Positions 16,270 through 23,817 of a stretch of DNA of 60,654 nt are shown in pieces (position 1 is the first letter of the stretch; every line of letters begins with the position of its first letter). The notes below the pieces were generated by a model. That model saw only the letters and a list, made by a program, of their open reading frames with translations. It searched no databases and was not told the DNA's origin. The stretch lies in the NCBI GenBank assembly GCA_900548185.1, contig URJJ01000009.1, forward strand, positions 1 to 60,654, in the 5' to 3' direction. Source of the stretch: an uncultured Opitutales bacterium. GTDB taxonomy: Bacteria; Verrucomicrobiota; Verrucomicrobiia; Opitutales; Intestinicryptomonadaceae. The position numbers and the translations under genes were made by a program.

Positions 16270-18426
16270 ATGATGAGAATTCCCCTGCCACGACAACTCC
16301 GTTTTGCCGCGCACATCGCATCCGTTCTTATACTTCCGCTCGCCGCCCTCTGCGACGCGGTGGAGCCCCTGAAGTCCTACAAGCCGGACGGGAAGCCCTC
16401 GACCAGCAAGAACGTAACCGCCGAAAAGCAGCGCGCAGTGGCCTGGATAACATCCCCCCAGGAAAAGGAACTGCACCTCCAGCCGCGCAGCGGAAAGTGG
16501 CCCGAGACGCCGAACGGGGAGCTGTTTGTCGAAATGACTTACATGGACGCGACATACGGCAGAATAAAGGCCGTGATGAAGACAAAAGACGGCCTCAGTA
16601 TAAAGCCCGACAAGTACACCCAGGTCGTGATGATGGCCTCCAAAACCTGGAAGACCGCATTTTTCCGCTTCCCGCAGGCCCAGCAGGATGAAATCGAATC
16701 CGTCGTAATAAGCGTGGAGCCCTCGCGCTGGAAGCAGGACAGAGAGTCTACAAAGGAGCCCGCCATAGCCGTCTCCAAGGCCACTGCAAGCGGCGAAGCC
16801 CCGAAAAACGGCTACTTCCGCTACCTCCTCGCCGAGTCCTGGAAGGGCCCCTACACCGGCCCGACCGTCCCGCCGCGCGACAACACCACCTTGAGGGGCA
16901 AGACCATGACCGGATACCAGGGATGGTTCCGCACCCCGAACGACCCCTACGACGCCGGCTGGATCCACTGGGGGGACGTCCCCGGGGCGAGATTCTCCGT
17001 GGACATGTGGCCGTATCTGAAAGACTATCCGGAACACATACTGGAAAAGGCCCACGATGTAAAATACACAAACGGCAAGCAGGCCTACCTGTTCTCCTCC
17101 GCCCGCCCCGAGGCCGTCATAACCCACTTCAAGTGGATGCAAAAGTACGACATCGACGGCGCCTTCCTCCAGCGCTTTATAGGCGGCGGCTCCTACGCGA
17201 CCAATAAAAACAAACCCGAGTGGGTGCTCGGCGCCGTGCGCGAGGCCGCAAACCGCACGGGCCGGATTTGGGCCATCGAATACGACGTGAGCGGATGCAG
17301 GGACGACACGCTCTTTGAGAGAATATCGACCGACTGGAAGTGGCTCATCGACGAGTTCAAGCTGCGCGACGACCCCAACTACGCGCGTGTCGACGGCAAG
17401 CCCGTCGTGTACGTGTGGGGCATGGAGCTGAGGGGCCTCGCCCTCGAAGAGGCAAACAAGGTTGTGGACTTTCTGAAAAACGACCCGAAATACGGCGGCA
17501 ACTACTTCATAGGCGGGGCCTCCGGCGCATGGCGCAACAAGCCCGAATGGATTGAAACCCACTTCAAAAAGCACGACGCGGTTGGCTTTTGGATGAGCAA
17601 GGACTACGCCCGCGACCTGAAGGACGTGCGCGAAAAGCTCGGGGAAAACGTCGGCTATTTCGCCCACATAATGCCGGGGTTTTCCTGGTACAACCTCAAG
17701 CACTACCAGTCGGCCGCCAACGAGGCCTACACCCCGAGGCGGGGCGGGGAATTCGTGCGCGAGCAGATTGAAAAGGTGAGGCAGTCCGGGGCCGACATGG
17801 TTTTTATTGGAATGTTCGACGAATACGACGAATGCACGGCTTTCATGCCGATGGCAGACCATGCGCCAAAAACCCCGGAGCGGCCCGGCGTCATGGTTTT
17901 CTTTTCCAAGGCAGAAAACAAAAACCCGGAGCACACCCCCCCGCAGGAGCTGCGCCAAAGCGTCGCGCTGGATTTCGGCGCCCCGCCGAAGCCGGGCTTT
18001 GAAAAGGGCAACTACGTCTCAAGCTGGAACGGCTCCATAAAAATCCCCAAAGACGGCGAGTACACGTTCTCAATAGACGGCCCCAAGGGCGACTCCTTCA
18101 CCTTGAAATCAAGCAACAAAAACCTCATAAGCGAAAACGGCATAAACCCCGACCTCCCCCCGCGCGAAGTCAGGCTAAAGCTCAAAAAGGGCGAATACTT
18201 CCCCTTCCGCCTGATTTACACCCACAGGGAAGAGCCGGGCAAAATGACGATGATGTGGGAGGGCCCGAACATCAAGCGTTCGCCCATACCGGAAGACGCC
18301 TATATCGACGCCTGGGGCAGGTTTATAGATAACGAGGGCCAGGACCCCTTCCTGTATCTGGAACTTTGCAAGGAAGTGCGCGAAATAATAAATCCGGACT
18401 CGCAGCAGCAGAAAAAGAAACGCTGA
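16270..18426 (+). CDS. Exported GH71/GH99-like glycoside hydrolase with PA14-like domain
   Basis: Probable secreted or periplasmic glycan-degrading enzyme of the GH71/99-like group that is often annotated as xylosidase or arabinosidase in gut bacteria. From the ATG at 16270 it is 718 aa with a signal peptide (MMRIPLPRQLRFAAHIASVLILPLAALCDA). After a 200-residue beta-rich N-terminal region comes the catalytic barrel, opening with TGYQGWFRTPNDPYDAGWIHW-like residues and closing with a DEYDE motif in GMFDEYDECTAF. That acidic motif is the likely catalytic region by analogy with GH99. The last 140 residues (NGSIKIPKDGEYTFSI...) look like a PA14 carbohydrate-binding domain. It is monocistronic and no other carbohydrate gene is nearby. 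The exact substrate cannot be read from sequence. Confidence 0.85.
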   Translation: MMRIPLPRQLRFAAHIASVLILPLAALCDAVEPLKSYKPDGKPSTSKNVTAEKQRAVAWITSPQEKELHLQPRSGKWPETPNGELFVEMTYMDATYGRIKAVMKTKDGLSIKPDKYTQVVMMASKTWKTAFFRFPQAQQDEIESVVISVEPSRWKQDRESTKEPAIAVSKATASGEAPKNGYFRYLLAESWKGPYTGPTVPPRDNTTLRGKTMTGYQGWFRTPNDPYDAGWIHWGDVPGARFSVDMWPYLKDYPEHILEKAHDVKYTNGKQAYLFSSARPEAVITHFKWMQKYDIDGAFLQRFIGGGSYATNKNKPEWVLGAVREAANRTGRIWAIEYDVSGCRDDTLFERISTDWKWLIDEFKLRDDPNYARVDGKPVVYVWGMELRGLALEEANKVVDFLKNDPKYGGNYFIGGASGAWRNKPEWIETHFKKHDAVGFWMSKDYARDLKDVREKLGENVGYFAHIMPGFSWYNLKHYQSAANEAYTPRRGGEFVREQIEKVRQSGADMVFIGMFDEYDECTAFMPMADHAPKTPERPGVMVFFSKAENKNPEHTPPQELRQSVALDFGAPPKPGFEKGNYVSSWNGSIKIPKDGEYTFSIDGPKGDSFTLKSSNKNLISENGINPDLPPREVRLKLKKGEYFPFRLIYTHREEPGKMTMMWEGPNIKRSPIPEDAYIDAWGRFIDNEGQDPFLYLELCKEVREIINPDSQQQKKKR

Positions 18427-19450
18427 CGCGCAAGCCGGCGCATTTCAGGCCCGCGCCCCGCATAATGCGGGACGCTTCTTGCATTGAGGCGTGCGGATTT
18501 TGCGCGGTCTGTCCTCGCAAATTGAATATGGGAGATTGAAACCCGCTAATGCGCGGCGCAATAGGCGAACGCCTAATCAAATCATGCTGATAAAAACCGG
18601 CCCGAAAGCCCCATGCAAAGGCGCCCCGTTGCAAGGCCCCCCGGCGGCGCCCTCTCCGCAAAAAATCCAGGCGGCCCGATACGTCCCCCCCGTACTGCCG
18701 CCGCAGGTTCCGCGCCTCATAAAGGCCCATCCGCTGCGGCAACCCGAAAGGCAAGAAAACCGCTCCTGCATGGACAGCGATTTTACTTAGAAAGTTTGAG
18801 AAGTAGCCCAAAACCGTCAAAGAAGAGAGGCTGCGGACAGTTTGAGCTTCCGGGATTGGTTTTATGAAAAAACTCCGTCGGGGCCTGCAATCTGTAAAAA
18901 AGTCGAGCATTTGAGGAAAAACAGGTCTTGGCGGGGAAAATAGGCCGCCTGATAAGGCTTCTATCCCGTAGTCGCGTTCCGCAAGACGCGGAAATATATC
19001 AAAATATCAAGCCTCTTTCCCTCAAACATTCGATTCCTCCCCTCAAACCCTGCGGCGCAATATAACGGCAGATAAAAATAAAACATTCCCTTTTCGGGAA
19101 GATGTACCGGAATGGGAGGAATGCGCATGATTCGTTTAATTGCGCGGCAATGCCCCCCCCAATTTCTGCAAACGAATTTCAGCTTATCAACCAGTTCAAT
19201 ATCGGGCCGCAAGAGGACTCCGGAGAAGGCCGCAAAAACGCAGATTGCAGGCGCAAAAAAAACGGCCTAAGGGCCGAATATAAGAAAGGGTCTGAAAACA
19301 AGGGAATGGAGTGCGGCTTGGGGGAATGAAATTTTGCGCAGAGAAGAAACGCCCGCTTAAACTTCCGCGAAACGCCGCCTGATTTTTCGTTTCTTTCGGG
19401 GCGCTCCAATCTATGCCAGTCCCAAAAGGAAAACACAAATCCCGCAGCCG
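18427..19450. other. Gene-free region with repeat copy D
   Basis: About 1 kb with no supported gene. The open frame at 18323-18910 on the minus strand overlaps the glycosidase 3' end and is a shadow. MITE-like copy D occupies 19286-19423, close to the anti-sigma stop codon. The rest is low-information DNA. Confidence 0.6.
19286..19423 (+). repeat. MITE-like intergenic repeat, copy D
   Basis: The core is well conserved: GAATGAAATTTTGCGC, ACGCCCGCTTAAACTTCCGC, GAAACGCCGCCTGATTTTTC, GTTTCTTTCGGGGC. The right end ATCTATGCCAGTCCC matches the terminal repeat of copy B. The left end AAGGGTCTG is intact for nine bases and then diverges. It lies about 27 bp from the 3' end of the anti-sigma gene. Confidence 0.85.
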
Positions 19451-19963
19451 CTACTGCCTGTGCCTGATTTTCAAAATCGAGCAGGTGTTCCCCTCAACCG
19501 TAAAATTCCGGCCCACCGAAACCTCATAAGCCAAATCGGCTTCCTGAAATTCGGGAGCGGCCGACGCGCCGGCATCCTCCGCCGCCGAAATCGTGTCCTG
19601 GGAGAGCTTGAACATTACGAGGCTCATAGCCATGAAAGCCGCAACTATCGACCACTCTGCGGCGGCCCTCCTGCGGCTGGCGCGGCGCGGCGCCCGGACG
19701 GCCGAAAACCCCGGAAGCGGGGCGAGGCACACCTCACCCCTGCCGAACATCCGGCAGGTTTCAATGTGGATGCGGCAGGCCCTGCCGAAAGCGTAGGCCG
19801 CGCGGACGTCGGAGCGGACTACTTCAGAGAGGAGGGCGAGCTCGGACTCCGACGCCTCGCCGTCCAGATAAAGGCTCACCAGCTCGTCGAAACGGCAAGC
19901 CGAAACTGCGGACCCGTCCGCCGATTTGTAGGATGCAGCGCCTTTGGCTTCGACTTCGGTCAT
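19451..19963 (-). CDS. Probable membrane anti-sigma factor
   Basis: 170-aa protein translated 6 bp after the ECF sigma gene, with AGGGA just before its ATG. Residues 23-70 (CRFDELVSLYLDGEASESE...) resemble the anti-sigma domain whose core is L--YLDGE-S--E. The zinc-binding H-x3-C-x2-C of the ZAS family is not clearly present. One membrane helix lies at about 105-124, with a short extracytoplasmic part beyond. It would hold the sigma factor at the membrane until a signal arrives. The family is inferred mainly from gene order and the YLDGE motif. Confidence 0.75.
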   Translation of the reverse strand: MTEVEAKGAASYKSADGSAVSACRFDELVSLYLDGEASESELALLSEVVRSDVRAAYAFGRACRIHIETCRMFGRGEVCLAPLPGFSAVRAPRRASRRRAAAEWSIVAAFMAMSLVMFKLSQDTISAAEDAGASAAPEFQEADLAYEVSVGRNFTVEGNTCSILKIRHRQ

Positions 19964-19969
19964 GTCCCT

Positions 19970-20569
19970 CTATTTTTCGAGACCGGCCAGCGCGTCGCGA
20001 AGCTGTTCGCGCGCCCTGGAAAGCCTGCTTTTGACAGTGCCGACGGTGAGGTTCAGCTCTTCGGCTATTTCATCGTAGGACATGTCGAGCTCCGAGCGCA
20101 TGCGCAAAACCTGGGAGTATTTCTCGTCGAGGCTCTGCATTGCCAGCGGAAGAAGCTCTGAAAATTCGCTGGAAAGCGCCCTGTCTGCCGGGTTTGGAGC
20201 GTCGCATGCAAGCGTGTCTGCCAGCGTTAGCTCCGAGTCGGCGGAGACGGACGAATCTATCGAGACGGATTCGCCCCTCTTGCGCCGCCACCAGTACCAG
20301 TACTTGTTGCGGGCCAGGTTTGTCGCAATCCGGTGCAGCCAGGTCGAGGCGGAGCAGTCGCCCCTGAAGGATTCCGCTCCGTTTTTTGCGCGCAGGAACG
20401 TGTCCTGGGCGACCTCTTCGGCATCTTCCCTGTTCTTAAGGAGTCCGTAGGCACGGGAAAAGACCCTGTCCCAGTTGTCTCGGACAAGTTCGCCCATGGC
20501 GGTCTCGTCGCCGTTTTTGAGTCGGCGCAGGAGATCGTCGGAGTCTATCGTCTTTTCAAGTGTAGCCAT
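19970..20569 (-). CDS. ECF-type RNA polymerase sigma factor
   Basis: 199-aa group 4 sigma factor. Region 2 spans about residues 25-95 (WDRVFSRAYGLLKNREDAEEVAQDTFL, then STWLHRIATNLARNKYW). Region 4 spans about 140-195, with the helix-turn-helix MSYDEIAEELNLTVGTVKSRLSRAREQL. It is followed by its probable anti-sigma partner and is divergent from the zinc-ribbon GTPase operon across 137 bp, which suggests that this operon is a target. A candidate autoregulatory promoter lies at 20587-20612. Confidence 0.93.
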   Translation of the reverse strand: MATLEKTIDSDDLLRRLKNGDETAMGELVRDNWDRVFSRAYGLLKNREDAEEVAQDTFLRAKNGAESFRGDCSASTWLHRIATNLARNKYWYWWRRKRGESVSIDSSVSADSELTLADTLACDAPNPADRALSSEFSELLPLAMQSLDEKYSQVLRMRSELDMSYDEIAEELNLTVGTVKSRLSRAREQLRDALAGLEK

Positions 20570-20586
20570 ATGCTTATATACCTTTT

Positions 20587-20612
20587 GACAGGCGCGCTCC
20601 GGAAACGTTTCA
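20587..20612 (-). promoter_or_regulatory. Candidate ECF-type promoter of the sigma gene
   Basis: On the minus strand TGAAAC (20607-20612) and TGTC (20587-20590) are 16 bp apart, like the -35 AAC and -10 GTC signatures of many ECF promoters. The -35 lies inside the palindrome GAAACGTTTC (20602-20611). This is pattern recognition only. Confidence 0.4.
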
Positions 20613-20706
20613 AAATTTCTTAAAAAAATTTTCGGGGCGAAAAAGGTTTTGATTTGAATATCGCAAAGAAAATCTTAATCTAAACCTGCAAAAAAAGGTA
20701 TAGGCA

Positions 20707-22440
20707 ATGTTTTCATTCGGCAACAAAAAAAATCGCGCCCCAAAAATAGTGGCCCTCGACTGCTTAAGTTCCGCAATTTCCGAATATTCGGATTTTCCGG
20801 TCGAGGTTGACGAGAACGGGGATTTTGAAAGCGGCAAGCCCGCGGCAATGTCTTTTGAGGCCGAAGGCGGCTCGATGCCGGAGGCCGTGCCCGCAGAGTC
20901 GGCTCCCGCCAGGCCCGTCCTGAATTCGGCCCCGCTCGCCGCCCCGGCGAGCCTCCAGGCGGTCAACACCCTCCAGATTGGAAAGCGCATATTCCTGATT
21001 TTTGCAGGCGACGGCGCGATGGAGCAGGCAAAGAAAGTCGACCTTTCAAAATGGCTCATATTCAACACGGACTCCGGAATTGTCGAAGACGAGGCGCCGT
21101 TTGACAGGATAAGGGCCGCCGTCGAGCGCAGGGGCCTGACGGGCAACGGCCTGGCCATATGCCCCAAGGGGGTGTCGACCGGATTTTTCTTCACGCAGAT
21201 TTTCGGGGGCGACGAGGATGCCCAGCCGTCCATAGGCGTTTCCGAAGGCGAAATCATATGCCCGCTCTGCTGGCTCAAATTCGACATAGGCGACGCGATG
21301 AGCATAGCCTCGCACGAGAGCCTCCGAGGCGACACGGTGCTCGGAAGCGAGGAGATGATGAGGTTTTTGCCGACTGCGTTCGACTCCGAGGGCGTGGCTC
21401 TCGACCCTGCGGGAATGCCCGCCCCGGACGTGGCCTGCCCCCACTGCCGCAAGCGCCTGCCGACGGGGTACCTGGATTTAAACCGCCACATTTTCTCCAT
21501 AGTCGGGGCCCCCAGCGCGGGGAAGAGCTACTATTTGAGCGTCCTTATAAAGGAGCTCCAGACGGCGCTTTTCAAGCACTTCGGCGCGTCGTTCAAAGAC
21601 CTCGACCCGTCGGGCAACATGCTGCTTACGCAGATGAAAAACAGGCTGTTTTCGGCCGAACGCCCGGAGGAGGCGATTCTTGCAAAGACGGCCCTGGAAG
21701 GCGCGATGTACGAGCGCTACCCGCGCTTCGGCAAAATGGTGGCCCTGCCCAAGCCAATGACGTACGCGGTTTCAAAGGAGGGCAAAAACGGCTCCCCTGG
21801 GGTGGCCTCGGCGCTCATATTTTACGACAACGCCGGCGAGCACTTCGAGCCCGGGCTGGATATGGACGACTCCCCGGGCGCGATGCACGTGGCAAGCTCC
21901 GACGCCATTTTCTTTCTCTTCGACCCGGCCGCCAACCGCAACTTCAAGCGGATGCTCCCCGACAACCCCGACCCGCAGCTTAAAATCGGCGGCAGGCTCG
22001 ACCAGCAGGACACGATACTGGCGGAGATGGAAGTGCGCATAAAGCGCATACTCGGGCTATCCTCGCGCGACAGGGTGCAGACGCCCCTCGCCGTGATGCT
22101 GGGCAAGTCCGACCTCTGGCTCGGGCTTCTGAACGAGCCGCTCGCCCCGTACTACCTCCCCGACGGAAGCTTCTCAAAGGAGGCCGTGGACGGGAACAGC
22201 GAAATCCTGAGGCGCTTCATGCTGGACGCGGACCCGTCGATAGTTTCCGGCGCGGAATCGATTTCAGAAAACGTGAAATACTTTGCAATAAGCTCGCTCG
22301 GGCACTCCCCCGTCAAGCTTGAGGACGGGCCGCAGGCCGGAAAAATCGCCCCCGTGCCGTCAAAGCTGGCCCCCTCCGACGTCGAAATCCCGACCCTCTG
22401 GACGCTATCAATTCTCGAGCCCGGGCTTTCCGAGGGCTGA
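20707..22440 (+). CDS. Zinc-ribbon P-loop GTPase (TRAFAC/DO-GTPase-like)
   Basis: 577-aa cytoplasmic protein. The N-terminal 180 residues are unassigned. Two CxxC pairs (C185/C188 in CPLC and C244/C247 in CPHC) form a likely zinc ribbon split by a 55-residue insert. The GTPase domain follows: G1 GAPSAGKS (267-274), a G3-like DNAG (374-377) and a G4-like GKSD (466-469). The order zinc ribbon then P-loop, and the linked GAP1-N2-like gene, match the TRAFAC-clade double-GTPase partners described in predicted biological-conflict operons. Nucleotide specificity is inferred from the KSD motif. It is first of three genes on the strand, divergent from the ECF sigma gene. Confidence 0.8.
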   Translation: MFSFGNKKNRAPKIVALDCLSSAISEYSDFPVEVDENGDFESGKPAAMSFEAEGGSMPEAVPAESAPARPVLNSAPLAAPASLQAVNTLQIGKRIFLIFAGDGAMEQAKKVDLSKWLIFNTDSGIVEDEAPFDRIRAAVERRGLTGNGLAICPKGVSTGFFFTQIFGGDEDAQPSIGVSEGEIICPLCWLKFDIGDAMSIASHESLRGDTVLGSEEMMRFLPTAFDSEGVALDPAGMPAPDVACPHCRKRLPTGYLDLNRHIFSIVGAPSAGKSYYLSVLIKELQTALFKHFGASFKDLDPSGNMLLTQMKNRLFSAERPEEAILAKTALEGAMYERYPRFGKMVALPKPMTYAVSKEGKNGSPGVASALIFYDNAGEHFEPGLDMDDSPGAMHVASSDAIFFLFDPAANRNFKRMLPDNPDPQLKIGGRLDQQDTILAEMEVRIKRILGLSSRDRVQTPLAVMLGKSDLWLGLLNEPLAPYYLPDGSFSKEAVDGNSEILRRFMLDADPSIVSGAESISENVKYFAISSLGHSPVKLEDGPQAGKIAPVPSKLAPSDVEIPTLWTLSILEPGLSEG

Positions 22441-22461
22441 GGGCTTGGCACCGATTCCGCC

Positions 22462-23817
22462 ATGGCATTCAGGCTCATATTCACAAGCGCGCCCCGCGCC
22501 CTGTCGGGTTCCCGCACCGGATTCTGCACGGTGGCCCGCAGTTCGGGCATGTCCGAAAAGCTCGCGGCGGCCGTCGAAAAATGCGGCGCCTACGAGCACG
22601 ACAAGATGCGGGGCCACCCGGTGTTTTCCCACCGCAAGCTGATGTTCGCAAACTCCGTCTACCACGTGCTGACGAGGCTTTCGGACGCCGGCGCGGACTA
22701 TACGAACCGCTCAAACTACATCGCAGACCACATCGTCCTCTCCCAGGACGAGGCCGCGCTCCTGCCCTCCCCCGCCCAGGCGATGCTCCAGAGGGACGAC
22801 TGGCACGAAAGCTGGAACGGCGAGCCCCGGTGGCTCGGAGACGTAAAAATATCCGGGCAGGAGCAGGCCTATGCCCCCCCCTCCCGCAGGTGGAGGGAAG
22901 CCTTCGGCGACGAGGGCGCGGCGGCCCTGCTCCTCGGGGACCCGCCCGCAATATTCGCCTCGCCCGGCGACGGGAAGAGGCTCCTTGAGCTGTTTGCAGA
23001 AAGCTCCGCCCTCCTCCCCGACCCCGCGCGCGCATGGGACTACGCCTTCACAACCTCGCTGGGCAGGGGCGAACAGCCCTCGGACTACTCATGGCGCGCC
23101 GAAGTCTCGCCATCGGCCGACAGGATGGCCTCCCTCCCCGGGGCGGTGAACCTCGTTTCCATGTCGGCCCCCGCCGCGCCCGACACGCCGGCTGCAAGGT
23201 ACGCGCGCACTGCAAAAATGACAAACCGCGAGCGCCTCGGGCTGAAGGCCGCGAGCTTTTCCGAATTCAAGCCGCAGCTTCACATAGCAAAGCCCCCCCG
23301 CCCCAAGGCCGGAACGGGGCTTCCGGCGTGGGCCCTCGCGGCGGCGGCGGCGGTTTCGGCGGCGGCCGTATTGGTCGGCATATGGGCCCTGGCGGGCGGA
23401 GGGGAAGGCGGGCAGACGCAAATCCCGCCCCCGGCCGGAACGCGCCCGCCCGAAATCGACTACTCCCGGGCGAGGACATTCCCCGAGACCTACTCGTCCG
23501 TGCGCGCGAAAGTCAAGGCCGCCATGGCCGCCCAAAACTGGGCCGACGCGCTTTCCATATGGGACGGCTCCGGGCTGGACGGCTACAACCCGGCAGCGCG
23601 CGCCGAAATATTGGGCGACATCGCCATGCGCGCGGACGCCCTCATGGACGAGGCGGACAAAACACTTTCATCGGAACAAAGCGACGACGGCGCGGAGCCT
23701 GCGGCAGTTGCGAAAATGGCCTCCGCGAGATCCGCGCTCGAAATCGCCGACATTCCGAACAGGGGGGAGCGTCTCAGGCGCTGGAAAACAATAGAAAAGA
23801 AAATTAAAAAACTATGA
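22462..23817 (+). CDS. GAP1-N2-like GTPase-associated membrane protein
   Basis: 451 aa. Residues 1 to about 130 look like the GAP1-N2 domain of GTPase-associated proteins: the start LIFTSAPRALSGSRTGFCTV, then YHVLTRLSDAGADYTNRSNY and IADHIVL. A Pro-rich linker precedes one membrane helix (about 289-311). A 140-residue C-terminal helical domain follows, ending in a basic tail. Classical GAP1 proteins have further middle and C-terminal domains, and here the second half is replaced by a membrane anchor plus helices. It starts 22 bp after the GTPase gene, and its stop overlaps the next start (ATGA). The function is probably to regulate or recruit the GTPase at the membrane. Confidence 0.75.
   Translation: MAFRLIFTSAPRALSGSRTGFCTVARSSGMSEKLAAAVEKCGAYEHDKMRGHPVFSHRKLMFANSVYHVLTRLSDAGADYTNRSNYIADHIVLSQDEAALLPSPAQAMLQRDDWHESWNGEPRWLGDVKISGQEQAYAPPSRRWREAFGDEGAAALLLGDPPAIFASPGDGKRLLELFAESSALLPDPARAWDYAFTTSLGRGEQPSDYSWRAEVSPSADRMASLPGAVNLVSMSAPAAPDTPAARYARTAKMTNRERLGLKAASFSEFKPQLHIAKPPRPKAGTGLPAWALAAAAAVSAAAVLVGIWALAGGGEGGQTQIPPPAGTRPPEIDYSRARTFPETYSSVRAKVKAAMAAQNWADALSIWDGSGLDGYNPAARAEILGDIAMRADALMDEADKTLSSEQSDDGAEPAAVAKMASARSALEIADIPNRGERLRRWKTIEKKIKKL

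Noticed and set aside
16249..17958. Long minus-strand open frame (569 codons) opposite the glycosidase gene
   Set aside because: It is antisense to a gene with clear family motifs. The translation has no domain and is explained by high GC at third codon positions.
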